Assembly (NCBI RefSeq): GCF_000018205.1 | Contig: NC_009881.1 | Location: forward strand, 372,001-436,000 | Reading direction: 5' to 3' | Origin: Rickettsia akari str. Hartford | GTDB taxonomy: Bacteria; Pseudomonadota; Alphaproteobacteria; Rickettsiales; Rickettsiaceae | Length of the DNA stretch: 64,000 nt | Shown: positions 16,397 to 26,699 of the stretch, in pieces | How positions within the stretch are numbered: the first letter of the stretch is position 1 | Layout: each line of letters starts with the position of its first letter | The notes under the pieces: generated by a model | What the model saw: only the letters and a program-made list of their open reading frames with translations | Told to the model about the DNA's origin: nothing | Database searches by the model: none | Program-made: the position numbers and the translations under genes

Positions 16397-18172
16397 ATGG
16401 AATGGCATAAGATACTTAAAGTTACTAGAAATATATTTGGTCATGCTATAATTCATCCGGTTGTTATTTTTTGTACCATTTGGCTAAGTGGTGCATTTGT
16501 TGCAATTTTTACTAATGAGGTTGGAGCTTTAGGTGGAGATATAAATGCTATAAATATTGCTTATAAGTGGGCTTACTGGCTTATTAACGTTTGGGGGCAG
16601 TTAAAAATTGCCGACTATAATTATTTAAAATTGAAGCTACTTGCATCTCTTCTTGGTCCCGCTATTGTTGTAATAATATTTTACATTAAAAATTTTGCAC
16701 GAATAAAATCATTACAATTTTTTGAGCAACCGGAAAAAGTATATGGAGATGCTAGCTGGGCTAATCCGTCAGATATAGAGGCTGCTGGTCTTAGATCCAA
16801 AAAAGGTATGTTAATAGGTGTAGATGCCGGTGGATATTTTGTTGCAGATGGGTTCCAGCATGCTTTATTATTTGCTCCTACAGGTTCAGGTAAAGGTGTG
16901 GGTTTTGTGATACCTAACCTGTTATTTTGGAGTGATTCAGTAGTAGTACATGACATAAAGCTCGAAAATCACGGTTTGACGAGCGGTTGGCGTGAAAAAC
17001 AAGGTCAGAAAGTTTTTGTTTGGGAGCCTTCTAATCCCGACGGTATTACGCATTGTTATAATCCGATTGATTGGGTTAGTACTAAGCCCGGGCAGATGGT
17101 TGATGACGTTCAAAAAATTTCAAATCTTATAATGCCGGAAAAGGATTTTTGGAATAATGAAGCACGAAGTTTATTCTTAGGTGTAACTTTATATTTAATA
17201 GCTGATCCTACTAAAACTAAATCTTTCGGTGAAGTAGTGCGTACCATGAGAAGTGATGACGTAGTTTATAATCTAGCGGTCGTACTCGATACGCTTGGCG
17301 GTGTAATACATCCTGTTGCATATATGAATATTGCTGCGTTTTTGCAAAAAGCTGATAAAGAGCGTTCGGGCGTAATATCTACAATGAACTCATCGCTTGA
17401 ATTATGGGCAAACCCGCTTATTGATTCGGCTACTGCATCTTCTGATTTCAACATACAAGAATTTAAAAAAGTAAAAACAACCGTATATGTAGGATTAACA
17501 CCCGATAATATACAGCGTTTGCAAAAATTAATGCAGGTGTTTTATCAGCAGGCGACAGAATTTTTAAGCCGTAAAATGCCGAATTTAAAGGAAGAGCCGT
17601 ATGGTGTAATGTTCTTACTTGATGAGTTCCCGACGCTTGGAAAGATGGATACTTTTAAAGCCGGTATAGCTTATTTTAGAGGTTATAGAGTTCGGTTATT
17701 CTTGATTATTCAAGATACGCAGCAGTTAAAAGGCACATATGAAGATGCAGGGATGAATTCCTTCTTATCTAATGCAACATACCGTATTACTTTTGCTGCT
17801 AATAACTATGAAACGGCAAATTTAATATCGCAGCTTGTCGGTAATAAGACGGTAGAACAAAGATCATTTAGTAAACCTTTATTTTTTGACCTTAATATTT
17901 CTACTAGAACCCAAAACGTTTCTCAAGTTCAAAGAGCTTTACTTTTACCTCAAGAAGTAATACAGTTACCTAGAGATGAGCAAATTGTTTTAATAGAATC
18001 CTTTCCGCCTATAAAATCTCGTAAAATTAAGTATTACGAAGATAAATTTTTTACTAGTAGATTATTACCACCGACTTTTGTACCTACTCAAGTACCTTTT
18101 GATCCTAGGGCAAATAATAATGAGGCTTCTGAAGAGACTGAAATAACAACTGCTCCGGAAAATAATGAGTAA
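16397..18172 (+). CDS. virD4: VirD4 coupling protein
   Basis: The 591-residue ATPase is the type IV coupling protein that recruits substrates to the VirB channel. Two or three N-terminal transmembrane segments span residues 10-95, followed by the TraG/VirD4 cytoplasmic domain. The Walker A is FAPTGSGKGVGFVIPNLL (about residues 155-170) and the Walker B lies in VMFLLDEFPTLGKMD. The segments VVHDIKLENHGLTSGWR and QDTQQLKGTYEDAGMNSFLS are also conserved. The C-terminus is short and acidic, rich in E, N and T, which is typical of the rickettsial protein. A ribosome binding site AGGAAG lies ten bases or so upstream of the start. Confidence 0.96.
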   Translation: MEWHKILKVTRNIFGHAIIHPVVIFCTIWLSGAFVAIFTNEVGALGGDINAINIAYKWAYWLINVWGQLKIADYNYLKLKLLASLLGPAIVVIIFYIKNFARIKSLQFFEQPEKVYGDASWANPSDIEAAGLRSKKGMLIGVDAGGYFVADGFQHALLFAPTGSGKGVGFVIPNLLFWSDSVVVHDIKLENHGLTSGWREKQGQKVFVWEPSNPDGITHCYNPIDWVSTKPGQMVDDVQKISNLIMPEKDFWNNEARSLFLGVTLYLIADPTKTKSFGEVVRTMRSDDVVYNLAVVLDTLGGVIHPVAYMNIAAFLQKADKERSGVISTMNSSLELWANPLIDSATASSDFNIQEFKKVKTTVYVGLTPDNIQRLQKLMQVFYQQATEFLSRKMPNLKEEPYGVMFLLDEFPTLGKMDTFKAGIAYFRGYRVRLFLIIQDTQQLKGTYEDAGMNSFLSNATYRITFAANNYETANLISQLVGNKTVEQRSFSKPLFFDLNISTRTQNVSQVQRALLLPQEVIQLPRDEQIVLIESFPPIKSRKIKYYEDKFFTSRLLPPTFVPTQVPFDPRANNNEASEETEITTAPENNE

Positions 18173-18181
18173 GATCCAAAA

Positions 18182-19594
18182 ATGCGTTCAGCTATTATTG
18201 ATATCGGTTCAAATGCTTTAAGAGCTGTGGTTTATGAAAGTGATGAGCTTGGAGCTCCGGAAATTTTTAATTATAAATTTAGAAATTATCTTACAAATTT
18301 ACTTAATTTAGATAATTTAGACGTAAAACATCAAACATATTTATCTCTACAATATCTTATCCATGTTTTTACCAAACTGTCCGTTACTAATATTAGATGT
18401 GTTGCAACAGCTATACTTAGGGGGCATCCTAAAGCAGATGAATTCAAAGCTATAATTAGAAAGAGATTCAATATTGATATTGAAATTATCTCAGGTGAGC
18501 GTGAAGCTTATTTAACAGCTGCCGGATTAATTTCTGGTATTAGTGATGCTTTCGGTATTGTAGCCGATCTTGGCGGCGGAAGTCTTGAGCTTGCACAGAT
18601 TGGAAATAAAAAAGTAGGTAAATTAAAATCATTGCCGCTCGGTACAAAAATTATTGCTAGTAGCAATTTTGGTGATGTTGGACTGATTACTAAAATGCTA
18701 GAGGAAGAATTTGGAGCTGCACATCATCCTAATTTATATTTAATTGGCGGTGCATTACGTCTAATGAGCCGTATATATATGGAGTCTATAAATTATCCCC
18801 TTAAGAATTTACATAATTTTGAAATAAATCGTGTAGAGTTCGAGTTATATTTAGAGAAATTATCACAGATTGATAAATTAAAGCTGAGTTATTATGAGCA
18901 GAAAGCCATAAATTATAATGCAGTTCTAGTAATAAAAGCAATGATTAAGGTATTTTCACCGGAAAAGATTATTATCTCAAATTATGGTTTAAAAGAAGGA
19001 GTAAGATTTGACTCATTGCCGTCTCATGAAACAGAAAAAGATATTATTTATGAGAGAGTGAAGAGATTAGTAAAATTTGATAGAAATATATGTAATATTG
19101 AAAAATATATTAAAGCAGTACAATATCTTTTAATTAATTCCGATGCCACGACTCTTATTATTATTGAACTCGCTATAATGTTAGCACAATATAATAAAAA
19201 TATTGATAAAACGCTCAGAGCAAATTTTGTTTCAGAATTTATATTATCTTCAGACATTCCTTTCAGTCATAGACAGCGTCTAATGCTCGGCATTGCTCTT
19301 ACTGTTACTTATACTGCTAAAACTGATATGCAGATTAATAAAATAGCTAAGAAAATGATTAGTAAAAGTGATTATTACAACAGTCATATAATCGGTTATT
19401 ATATAAAAATTGCTAGAGAAATTGATGGACCAGAATTCCAAGAACCTTCTTTTTCGATTAAATTAAAAGACGATAAATTTTTACAAATTAATGCTTCAAA
19501 TATCTTGCCTAAACAAGTTTTTGAAAAGGTTTGTGAACGTTTAAAAGATATAAGTGCTGCTAGAAAAAATATTAGTTATAATTTTAGTGATTAA
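18182..19594 (+). CDS. Ppx/GppA-family exopolyphosphatase
   Basis: The 470-residue protein is an actin-like ASKHA phosphatase acting on polyphosphate or pppGpp. The phosphate-1 motif is AIIDIGSNALRAVVYE at the N-terminus, the SGEREAYLTAAGLISGI segment follows, and the phosphate-2 motif is VADLGGGSLELAQIGNKKVG near residue 125. The later part (about 270-470) is an HD-type C-terminal domain of the usual length but weaker conservation. It begins nine bases after the virD4 stop, so it is probably cotranscribed with the secretion operon. Whether it hydrolyses polyphosphate or pppGpp cannot be decided here. Confidence 0.85.
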   Translation: MRSAIIDIGSNALRAVVYESDELGAPEIFNYKFRNYLTNLLNLDNLDVKHQTYLSLQYLIHVFTKLSVTNIRCVATAILRGHPKADEFKAIIRKRFNIDIEIISGEREAYLTAAGLISGISDAFGIVADLGGGSLELAQIGNKKVGKLKSLPLGTKIIASSNFGDVGLITKMLEEEFGAAHHPNLYLIGGALRLMSRIYMESINYPLKNLHNFEINRVEFELYLEKLSQIDKLKLSYYEQKAINYNAVLVIKAMIKVFSPEKIIISNYGLKEGVRFDSLPSHETEKDIIYERVKRLVKFDRNICNIEKYIKAVQYLLINSDATTLIIIELAIMLAQYNKNIDKTLRANFVSEFILSSDIPFSHRQRLMLGIALTVTYTAKTDMQINKIAKKMISKSDYYNSHIIGYYIKIAREIDGPEFQEPSFSIKLKDDKFLQINASNILPKQVFEKVCERLKDISAARKNISYNFSD

Positions 19595-19605
19595 TTGTTT
19601 TTTGG

Positions 19606-19689
19606 GTACCGTGGTCAAGCCACGGGATGACATCGAGTGCGTGTTCCGGTCTACACAATAAGACATTCCTGCTTTTGCAGGAATGACAT
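19606..19689. repeat. Family A half-copy followed by a family C hairpin
   Basis: GTACCGTGG-TCAAG-CCACGGGATGAC at 19606-19631 is half of a family A element. GACATTCCTGC-TTTT-GCAGGAATGAC at about 19662-19687 is a family C hairpin. They follow the Ppx/GppA gene and precede the portal relic, and could terminate the rvh-ppx transcript. Confidence 0.75.
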
Positions 19690-19789
19690 CGAAATCTTTT
19701 TAAAAAATGTCCGGTACTTATTTTAAGATCTCTTAGTCTATCTCCCAAATCATTATATAATCCTGAAAACAACAAATATATTAGGATAT

Positions 19790-20937
19790 ATGATCAAAAA
19801 TTATTGGAAAAAGTTTTGGAAGAATAGCACTACCAAATCACAAAATTTTATTGAACTAAATGACATTTCATACGGGAACTTAAAAAGAGTTAAGGTAGGC
19901 ATAGAAGCTTATCGTGAAAATGTTCTAGTATATAAATGTATTAATTTAATTGCTCAATCGGCGGGACATGTGCAGTGGAAAGTGCTTAACAGTAGAACCG
20001 GAGAAGTAATATCAGACCATCCGGTACATTATTGACTAAAAAGCCCGAATCCTGAAAAAGACCGAGCAGATTTTTTTAGTGAGCTAATTTCAAGCAAATT
20101 ATTATTCGGTAATAGCTATTTTTATCAACTCTAGATTCGTATCCTAATAGATTTATTTATTATCGGCAATATGTTATAGAACATAACAATTTAGTTGCTT
20201 ATAAATATAAAAGTAACAAAGGCGATAGGATTTATAAGATTGATCCTATAGCTAAGATGAGTAGAGTCTTGCATTTAAAAGACTATCATACTTTAGATCA
20301 GCATTACTGGTTATCTTGTTTAGAAGTTTCCTCTCTTCCTATAGATTTACATCAGCAATCTTCTTATTGGAATCATTCATTATTACAAAATGGGGCAGAG
20401 ATCTTCCGGGGCATTAATAGTACAGGATAGTAACGGTTATCTTAGCGATGAACAGTTTGAAAGATTGCAAGCTCAATTATCAGAGAAATTTCGCGGTAAT
20501 AGTAATGCCGGTAAGCTGCTATTGCTTGAAGGAGGGGCTTGGTTTGCAAGAAATGATCATCAACCCGAAAGATATGGATTTTATCGAATCTAAAAACTCG
20601 GCAGCAATGGAAATAGCTTTAGCATTTGGAGTGCCAGCCGCAGCCACTTGGTATTAACGGTGATAATACTTGTAGCAATATGCAGGAAGCACACTTAGAG
20701 TTATGGGAAGAAACTCTAATACCTTTACTTGATAAAATTGTGGATAGTATGAGTAATTGGTTTTCATATCTTTTTAAGGAAGACATTATTATTGCTTTTG
20801 ATTGTGATTCTATATCTGTATTAACCGAAAAGCGTGAAAATTTGTGGGTTCAAATCTCTAATGCTCATTTCATGACTTTAAATGAAAAAAGAGCTTTTGG
20901 TGGACTTCCACCGATTACAAACGGTGATAAATTATGA
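19790..20937 (+). pseudogene. HK97-type portal protein relic (GTA g3-like)
   Basis: The N-terminus MIKNYWKKFWKNSTTKSQN, then AYRENVLVYKCINLIAQSAG and VQWKVLNSRTGEVISDHPVH match the start of HK97-family phage portal proteins. After a stop the sequence continues with KKPNPEKDRADFFSELIS, LLFGNSYFYQL and, in another frame, SYWNHSLLQNGA and GLQEMIINPKDMDFIESK. The last piece has EAHLELWEETLIPLLDKIVD and ends NEKRAFGGLPPITNGDKL. These appear in the correct order in at least three frames with several stops and shifts, so the gene is dead but still nearly full length (about 1.15 kb). A portal forms the DNA-entry ring of a capsid. Confidence 0.85.
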
Positions 20938-21088
20938 CTAAAGATATTAGTGATACTTTAAATAATTTATATGATCTTATAGCAAGACTCATTATTCTGC
21001 TCGAAGATTAGTTAGTACGTTAAATAAATTATCTAATAGTCGTACAAGCTCAGAAAATTCAAAAATAGATGAAAAAGATAATAGATAA
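20934..21088 (+). pseudogene. small GTA/phage-associated gene, frameshifted
   Basis: It starts MTKDISDTLNNLYDLIA, overlapping the portal stop by four bases, then stops within 26 codons. A one-base shift near 20985 continues as HYSARRLVSTLNKLSNSRTS ending DEKDNR. The joined product would be about 50 residues, helical and charged. Position directly after the portal recalls the small gene between portal and protease genes in gene transfer agents, but I do not recognise the family. Confidence 0.45.
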
Positions 21089-21298
21089 TTTTTTAGAAAA
21101 TTATAATTAAAAAAATCTTTGTTAAAATATTAAATTAATTAGAAATGTTCACAGCACCTAATATCTTATCTAATTCTAACCTCCTGATTAATATATTAAT
21201 AGTATAAAAACTGATGTTGTAAAAACACCTCATCAATTCAATCAATATATCATTACTTTATATAAAAATTAATAAATTAAAGGGTTTGAATATTAAGT

Positions 21299-23225
21299 TA
21301 TAGTTAATAAAATCAACTATAAGGTTAAGAGTTACGAGGAAACAATTTAGAATATTAAAAAGTTTTCTAGCAACCGTGTCAATATTAGGTATGTCATTGA
21401 ACATACCGGTAAATGAAATATATACAGCAGCTGTTTGTCAAATGGTTGTGGAGGTTAATCTTAATAATCTGAATACTAATTTTAATCCACAATTTGTTGA
21501 CGGTAATACTATTGAAGTGATTAATTACGGTAATATAACTGTATCAAATAGCGGTACTCACAATATAGGTGTGCTATACGAGCTAATCAAGAAGTAAATG
21601 CAATATTGGTCGGTAGCGGTCGCACGGATCTAGCTATAAATCTTACAATTGGTTCAATGTCCAGTGTTGTAAAGGGTTTGAATATTACAAGATTTGATAA
21701 TGCTACTAATATAAATATTATTTTAAATGGTAGTGCAGTGGATGGCAATATTCCCACAGTAAATGATTATAGTGCATTACCACAGGTATCATTTATGCAG
21801 ATGGGTGGCTGGGATAGTGTTTAATTGGTATTAATTTGAATATTAATGCCCCAATGACTCTAAATAGAACCTTTTACACTAGTGTATTCTCAGAAACGAT
21901 AAATGTAAATGACGATGTTATAATAACTCAGCCTACTAAAGCTAGTGGTGCCGGAAATATGAATTTTAATATTGCTGTAGATAAATCGCTTACTTTATCT
22001 GCTCCAAATTCGATTCAAGATGGAACAGGTGCATGGAGAGTAAGCTTTACTTTTACAGGTGCAAATTCTGTCCTAAATATAGATGGTACTAATACTACAA
22101 TCAGATGGGCAATAACTAACGGAGCAAATGGAACATTAAACGTAAATGCCGGAGTTACTACGGCTACTGATTCAACTGTTACTCCTCTTCAAAAGACGAA
22201 TATCACCGATAACACTACTTTTAATATTGATAGTGTTAATAGTAACATGAATTTATTAAATAATAGAACAAGTATAGCGTTTAAAGGAGCAAGTTCAGAG
22301 TTAGATTTAATAAATACTGGTAATGCGGATAAGCAGTTTACGTTATATTCCAACTTAAATCCATAAGATGCAGAAGATGAATACGGTATAGTACGAGTAG
22401 AGGCAACTACAAACAATCTTACTATAGCAAATACTGAAGGACCTTATACGGTATGGCAGGACAATACCCATCGTCTTAAAGAATTTGAAGTTAAAGGAGC
22501 AGGTAATGTTATAGTTGATAAGTGGGTGTTTACAAAGCGATTTAACATGAATAGTACCGGACAAGTAATCTCGTAATCAAGTATTAGATTTAGGAGTGGA
22601 TGGAGAGGTAATATATAATCAGCCTGGTACATTAAATGTTAGCGGTGATAATCCTATTATAGGGAAGGTTAACTTTCAAAATGTTGATGATATTCTTAAG
22701 GTAAGTATAGGTTCTAATCAAGTTTTCGGAGCTAATATAGATAATATAAATAATGCAGATAATAATGGTTCAGTTATTATATCGCAAGGAGGAAGTAATA
22801 TAGCACAACTTTGACTATACAAGCTGGGAATGTTACCGGTACGATCGGTACTAATGAGAAAAGTTTAAAATGAGTAAATATCTGAGCAAATCCTATTACG
22901 TTCTCATCTAATGTATTTGCTCCTGTTGCTTTAACTGATCAAAATTCACAATTAACATTAGCAGGCGGTATTGTAGTTACCGACAAAAAACAATACAATA
23001 GGAGTATTATCGCGTGGAGTCGGAAGTAGCATAATGAACGGAATAGGAGCAAAGAACTGCAGCTTAGAAAGAGTAGAGCTAAGAGCGAGAGTGATCAGTC
23101 TTAGCTGTAATATATATCTGGAGCGGTGAAGCTTATGGCCGATACTTCAGTCTTAACGCTGGAGGATAATGCAAAGGTTTATGGCAGTGTAACAACGACG
23201 ACGGATACAAAAGGTGTATTAGTAC
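21299..23225 (+). pseudogene. sca-family autotransporter passenger relic, 5' part
   Basis: The region starts with a signal-peptide-like stretch TRKQFRILKSFLATVSILGM, typical of rickettsial surface cell antigens, followed by repeated beta-helix sequence such as FVDGNTIEVINYGNITVSNS, INAPMTLNRTFYTSVFSETI, SVNSNMNLLNNRTSIAFKGA, LKEFEVKGAGNVIVDKW and VLTLEDNAKVYGSVTT. At least six stops and several frame changes interrupt it, and no ATG precedes the signal-like region. It is rich in Asn, Thr and Ser. Sca proteins are type V secreted adhesins; no beta-barrel domain is visible here. The exact sca number cannot be assigned. At about 23225 the passenger pattern ends and a proline-rich tail of different type begins. 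Confidence 0.75.
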
Positions 23226-23540
23226 TTGGTCGGAATAACAGCTATAAAACGTATGAAAGAAGAGAAGATAAAGCAGCAGCAAGCAGAAGCTGCTAATCAA
23301 GCTTCACAAAATACTCCAACTATGTCTAGTGGTACTATACCGGTACCGCCTCCAATGCCTGGGAGTGGTATTCCTGTTCCACCTCCTCCTCCGTCAATTC
23401 CAAATATTGTAAAAAAAGAGGCGCAAGATATTGGTAAACAAATACCTCAGGAAGGAGATAAGCATAAAGAAGGATTGGTAAAAGCTATGGAAGCACAAAG
23501 AAAAAAAATAGAAAAGCAAAACTCAGGAAGAGGAATGTAA
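23226..23540 (+). pseudogene. charged, proline-rich C-terminal tail of unknown origin
   Basis: An open frame of about 104 codons encodes VGITAIKRMKEEKIKQQQAE, then IPVPPPMPGSGIPVPPPPP and VKAMEAQRKKIEKQNSGRGM, ending in a stop at 23538-23540. The first ATG (23226) directly follows a different frame of the sca relic, so this is probably the end of another gene joined to the autotransporter relic. A hydrophobic lead-in followed by basic and glutamine-rich sequence would suit the cytoplasmic tail of a membrane protein. I do not recognise the family. The polyproline resembles actin-regulator tails only superficially. Confidence 0.45.
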
Positions 23541-23607
23541 TTATTATAGTATCATAATGGAAATTTCATTATAAAATAAACTATTAACGAATTAGAATGA
23601 TTTTACA

Positions 23608-24034
23608 ATATGTGGGTACCAAAGTATAGCAAGAGTGTATTAACGTGAAAGGTAGCGAAGAGAGATCTAGAGATTTATTTAGGAGTATTTGTATAGAACA
23701 TGAAGTACAGATAATTTTAGGCAAAGTAGCTTGTGATCATGTTCATATGTTTATCTAGTATAGACCGCAAATAACACCTAGCAAACTTGTGCAGTATTGA
23801 AAATGCAGTAGCTCAAGAATATTATTGCAAGAATTTGCTTATTTGAGAAAGCAGTATTGGGGCAATCATTTTTGGGCTAGAGGTTATATGGCAGTTAATT
23901 TGGGTAATATTACTGATGAAATGATACAGCAGTATATTGATGAGCAAGAAGGTGAAACTATTAATGATGACCTATTTCTAATCGATTACACTTCTATTTA
24001 TAACATCTCAGCTTATAGCTGAGAGTTGTTTAGT
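23608..24034 (+). mobile_element. tnpA: IS200/IS605-type transposase relic (copy 2, longer)
   Basis: The relic reads MWVPKYSKSVLT, then after a frame change GSEERSRDLFRSICIEHEV, ILGKVACDHVHMFI (the HUH histidine pair), a stop, YRPQITPSKLVQY, a stop and QEFAYLRKQYWGNHFWARGY, with NITDEMIQQYIDEQEGE at the end. This is nearly the entire Y1 transposase in three pieces. The last 248 bases are the near-duplicate of 981-1228. The palindrome CTCAGCTTATAGCTGAG at 24007-24023 marks the right end. The element lies within an autotransporter passenger relic, whose sequence resumes immediately after 24034. Confidence 0.88.
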
Positions 24035-25536
24035 GAACGGTAACGTACATTATGAAGAAGATGGTACATTAGCACCTGAAGGTATAATAGGAGATATAGA
24101 CTTTAAAGGAACTAACGGAACGTTTAATGTAGATGAAGGTCGTGCAATTGATGGAGTTGTACCTAGTACGGGTGGGATTGGCGGTATTTTGAATTTTCAA
24201 GGTAACGGTACTGTAAGTAAAAGTATAGGGACGGATGCTTGAAATAGCCATGCTATTATAAATATCCAAGGAGATGATACAACAAAATGTATCTCTAGCA
24301 AATGATGTATTTGTAGGTGGTGTTAATTTTACAAATGGTGGGAAACTACAACTTAGTAAGAGTCTCTCGGCAAAGAATGTTGATTTTGGAGCAAAATGCG
24401 GTACTTTAGAGTTTAATGGTAATGATCGATATATTGTTCAATGCTATTATAGCAAACGGGCAAACCTGTATATTAAACGTTTTCAATACCTTAACGGCTA
24501 ATGGGTGCAAGCGTTGGTACGCTTAAAACAATAAATATAGGAGATGCTAATACATGGCAGAGTTTTTTAATTGAAGTAAGTAATGCTAACTTAGCTCTAA
24601 TCACTAGTTCAAATAGCAGTATTAATTTTGGTAATGCAAATTCACAATTAACTGCTCCTATAGATCAAACTATTACGTTTGCTAATAATTTTAAAGGTGG
24701 TGGTATTGTTATTTTAAATGGTAATGGTCATAATTTAATTATAGACGGTATTAAGGGAGTAACGCTCGGTACGGCAGGCAAAGAGTTAGCTGAACTAAAT
24801 ATTAAGGGGGACGTTACTATTACCAATAATTTAGACATCCATAATAGTAATAAGTTAAATATTCAAAAAGGAGCATATTGTCCCGATCAAAGCTTAACTT
24901 TTGCTAAGATTGCAGAGATCAATATAGTTGAAGTAGCAGGAGCTGTTAGTTATGCTTTAGATGCCGTAAACGATGATTTTAAGTTAAATACCGGCGGTAT
25001 GAAGTTTATACATGCAGATTCAGTATTAAATCTTAATAATAGTGCAAAGGCTTATGATCATACTATAAATTTAACCGGACCTTTGTATTCGGGACATGAT
25101 AAGTTCGGTATAATAAAGTTAACTACAGGCGATAAAAATTTAATAATAGATAATAATGGTAATGATGATAATACACTAGGTATGGAATGGCATAGATTAA
25201 AAGGATTAGATTTTGTCAGCACTGGTAACGATACTATAAATTTACAAGCAGGAATAGATGTTGAGAGTATAGTATTAGAGATTCATGCTATTACGTTTAA
25301 TAAAGTAAATGCAAATATTAGATTTGAAGATGATACGATATATACCGCAACAGGAAATATAAAAGGTGATGTTATAGATTTTTAAGGTAAAGCAGGTTTA
25401 ATTAATATTGCTGATAATGTAAAAATTGATAGTAGCGTTATAAGTACTGGTGATATGAATGGTGAATTGAATTTTGAATGAGCATGTGAGATTACTAAAT
25501 TAAGTACTAATATAAAAATGTTAAAAGCAGGTAGCG
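24035..25536 (+). pseudogene. sca-family autotransporter passenger relic, 3' part
   Basis: Beyond the IS element the passenger continues: VHYEEDGTLAPEGIIGDIDF, NGTFNVDEGRAIDGVVPS, VNFTNGGKLQLSKSLSAKNV and, in the longest open stretch (24501-25385), KTINIGDANTWQSFLIEVSN, AELNIKGDVTITNNLDIHNS and LKGLDFVSTGNDTINLQAGI. Beta-helix repeats of this kind match OmpA/Sca passengers. The stops and frame changes are fewer than in the 5' part. It breaks off near 25536, where a reverse-strand antitoxin fragment starts, without a beta-barrel. Confidence 0.7.
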
Positions 25537-25668
25537 TTAATGTATCATTATAAGTGAGTGGGTTTTTACCGCTAAATTTACTGTACTTTTTATTTTGCAT
25601 TGTTCAAGAAAAGCTTTAGGAATCCGTAGGCATCTAGAATTACCGATTTTAATAATTTCTCCATACAT
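25537..25668 (-). pseudogene. MazE/AbrB-type antitoxin fragment
   Basis: On the minus strand 43 codons read MYGEIIKIGNSRCLRIPKAF, LEQCKIKSTVNLAVKTHS and LIMIH. The pattern I-x-K-x-G-N-S-x-x-[IL]-R-I-P-K and V-[NE]-L-x-V is that of the swapped-hairpin DNA-binding domain of MazE. An arginine-glycine typical of the fourth strand is replaced by RC. The C-terminal toxin-binding tail is missing and no MazF follows, so I treat it as a fragment that runs into the end of the sca relic. Confidence 0.6.
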
Positions 25669-25827
25669 ATTTATTACTGGTATATATTAATGTCTTAATA
25701 TTGTAATTATTTTATATATACATATTAAGTAATTTTTATAACTTTAATTTTTTTTTAAATATAGATTGCAATTTTAGATTATTAGATTTTTCTGCTGTTG
25801 TACGAATATACTACTGTAAATAACGTT

Positions 25828-26684
25828 ATGTCAGAACAAATAAAGCATTATAAGTTTTTTCAAAAAGCTTTAGAAAATCCTTTCGTCGCTAGATAATTTT
25901 TTAATATGCATTTACCGTCGAATATAAAAATTTTATTTGCCCCTGCTACTTAACGTTGGAAAATGATAGCTTTATAGAGCTAAGTTTTAAAGAATCTATC
26001 ACGGATATTTTATTTTCTGTTAAAATTAATAATAGCGAAAGTTATTTATATCTACTACTGGAACATCAAAGTGGCTACGATCACTTAATGGCTTTTCGCT
26101 TGTTTAAGTATATGTTAAATATCGCTGAGCTGCACTCGAATTTTTATCCTAACTCCAAGAAATTTCCGTTTATATATCCCTTAGTATTTTTTAATGATAA
26201 TCACAAATATACTGCTCATTTAAATTTATGGGATCTTATGAGAAATTAAAAGAAAATCCTTGGTTAGCTGTTTTACAGATTCTAATGAAATATATTAACG
26301 AACCTAATTTATTTGATAAATGGCAAGAAATATCCTAGTTATTTGACAATAATTGCTAATGCTAATACCGGTGTTGATTAGATAAAAAGTGCTTTGAGTT
26401 ACTCTTTGACTCAAATAGATCAAACTGATAAAATAGAGTTAGAAAATATACTTAAATCATGTTTAAATCCAAAAGTAGAAGAGGAAATGATAGGCAGTAT
26501 TGCACATCATTGGCTTCAAGAAGGTATGGAACAAGGTATACAAATCCAAAAAGCTCAAGATATGGAAATGGTAAAAGCAGAAAAAATTACCTTAGCTAAA
26601 AAAATGCTATCTATAAAAGAACCTATAAACAAGATTATAGATTTTACAGGTTTAACCAAAAGAGAGATTGAGAAATTAAAATAA
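25828..26684 (+). pseudogene. Rpn-family recombination-promoting nuclease (transposase_31) relic
   Basis: The relic begins MSEQIKHYKFFQKALENPFV, stops, continues FNMHLPSNIKILFAPAT, then LSFKESITDILFSVKINNSE, SYLYLLLEHQSGYDHLMAFR and NSKKFPFIYPLVFFNDNHKY. A final part reads SYSLTQIDQTDKIELENILK and AEKITLAKKMLSIKEPINKI. This is the Rpn/PD-(D/E)XK layout: DxLF-x-V-K (here DILFSVK), the LLEHQS core with its catalytic E and Q, and the K-M-x-x-x-G/EP tail. At least four stops or shifts kill it. Active members cut DNA and raise recA-independent recombination. Confidence 0.85.
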
Positions 26685-26699
26685 CTGCCCTCATTCTTT

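Noticed and set aside
23226..23540. Polyproline tail considered as a RickA-type actin nucleator
   Set aside because: No WH2 or central-acidic motif is visible, only polyproline and charged sequence; the identity was left open.
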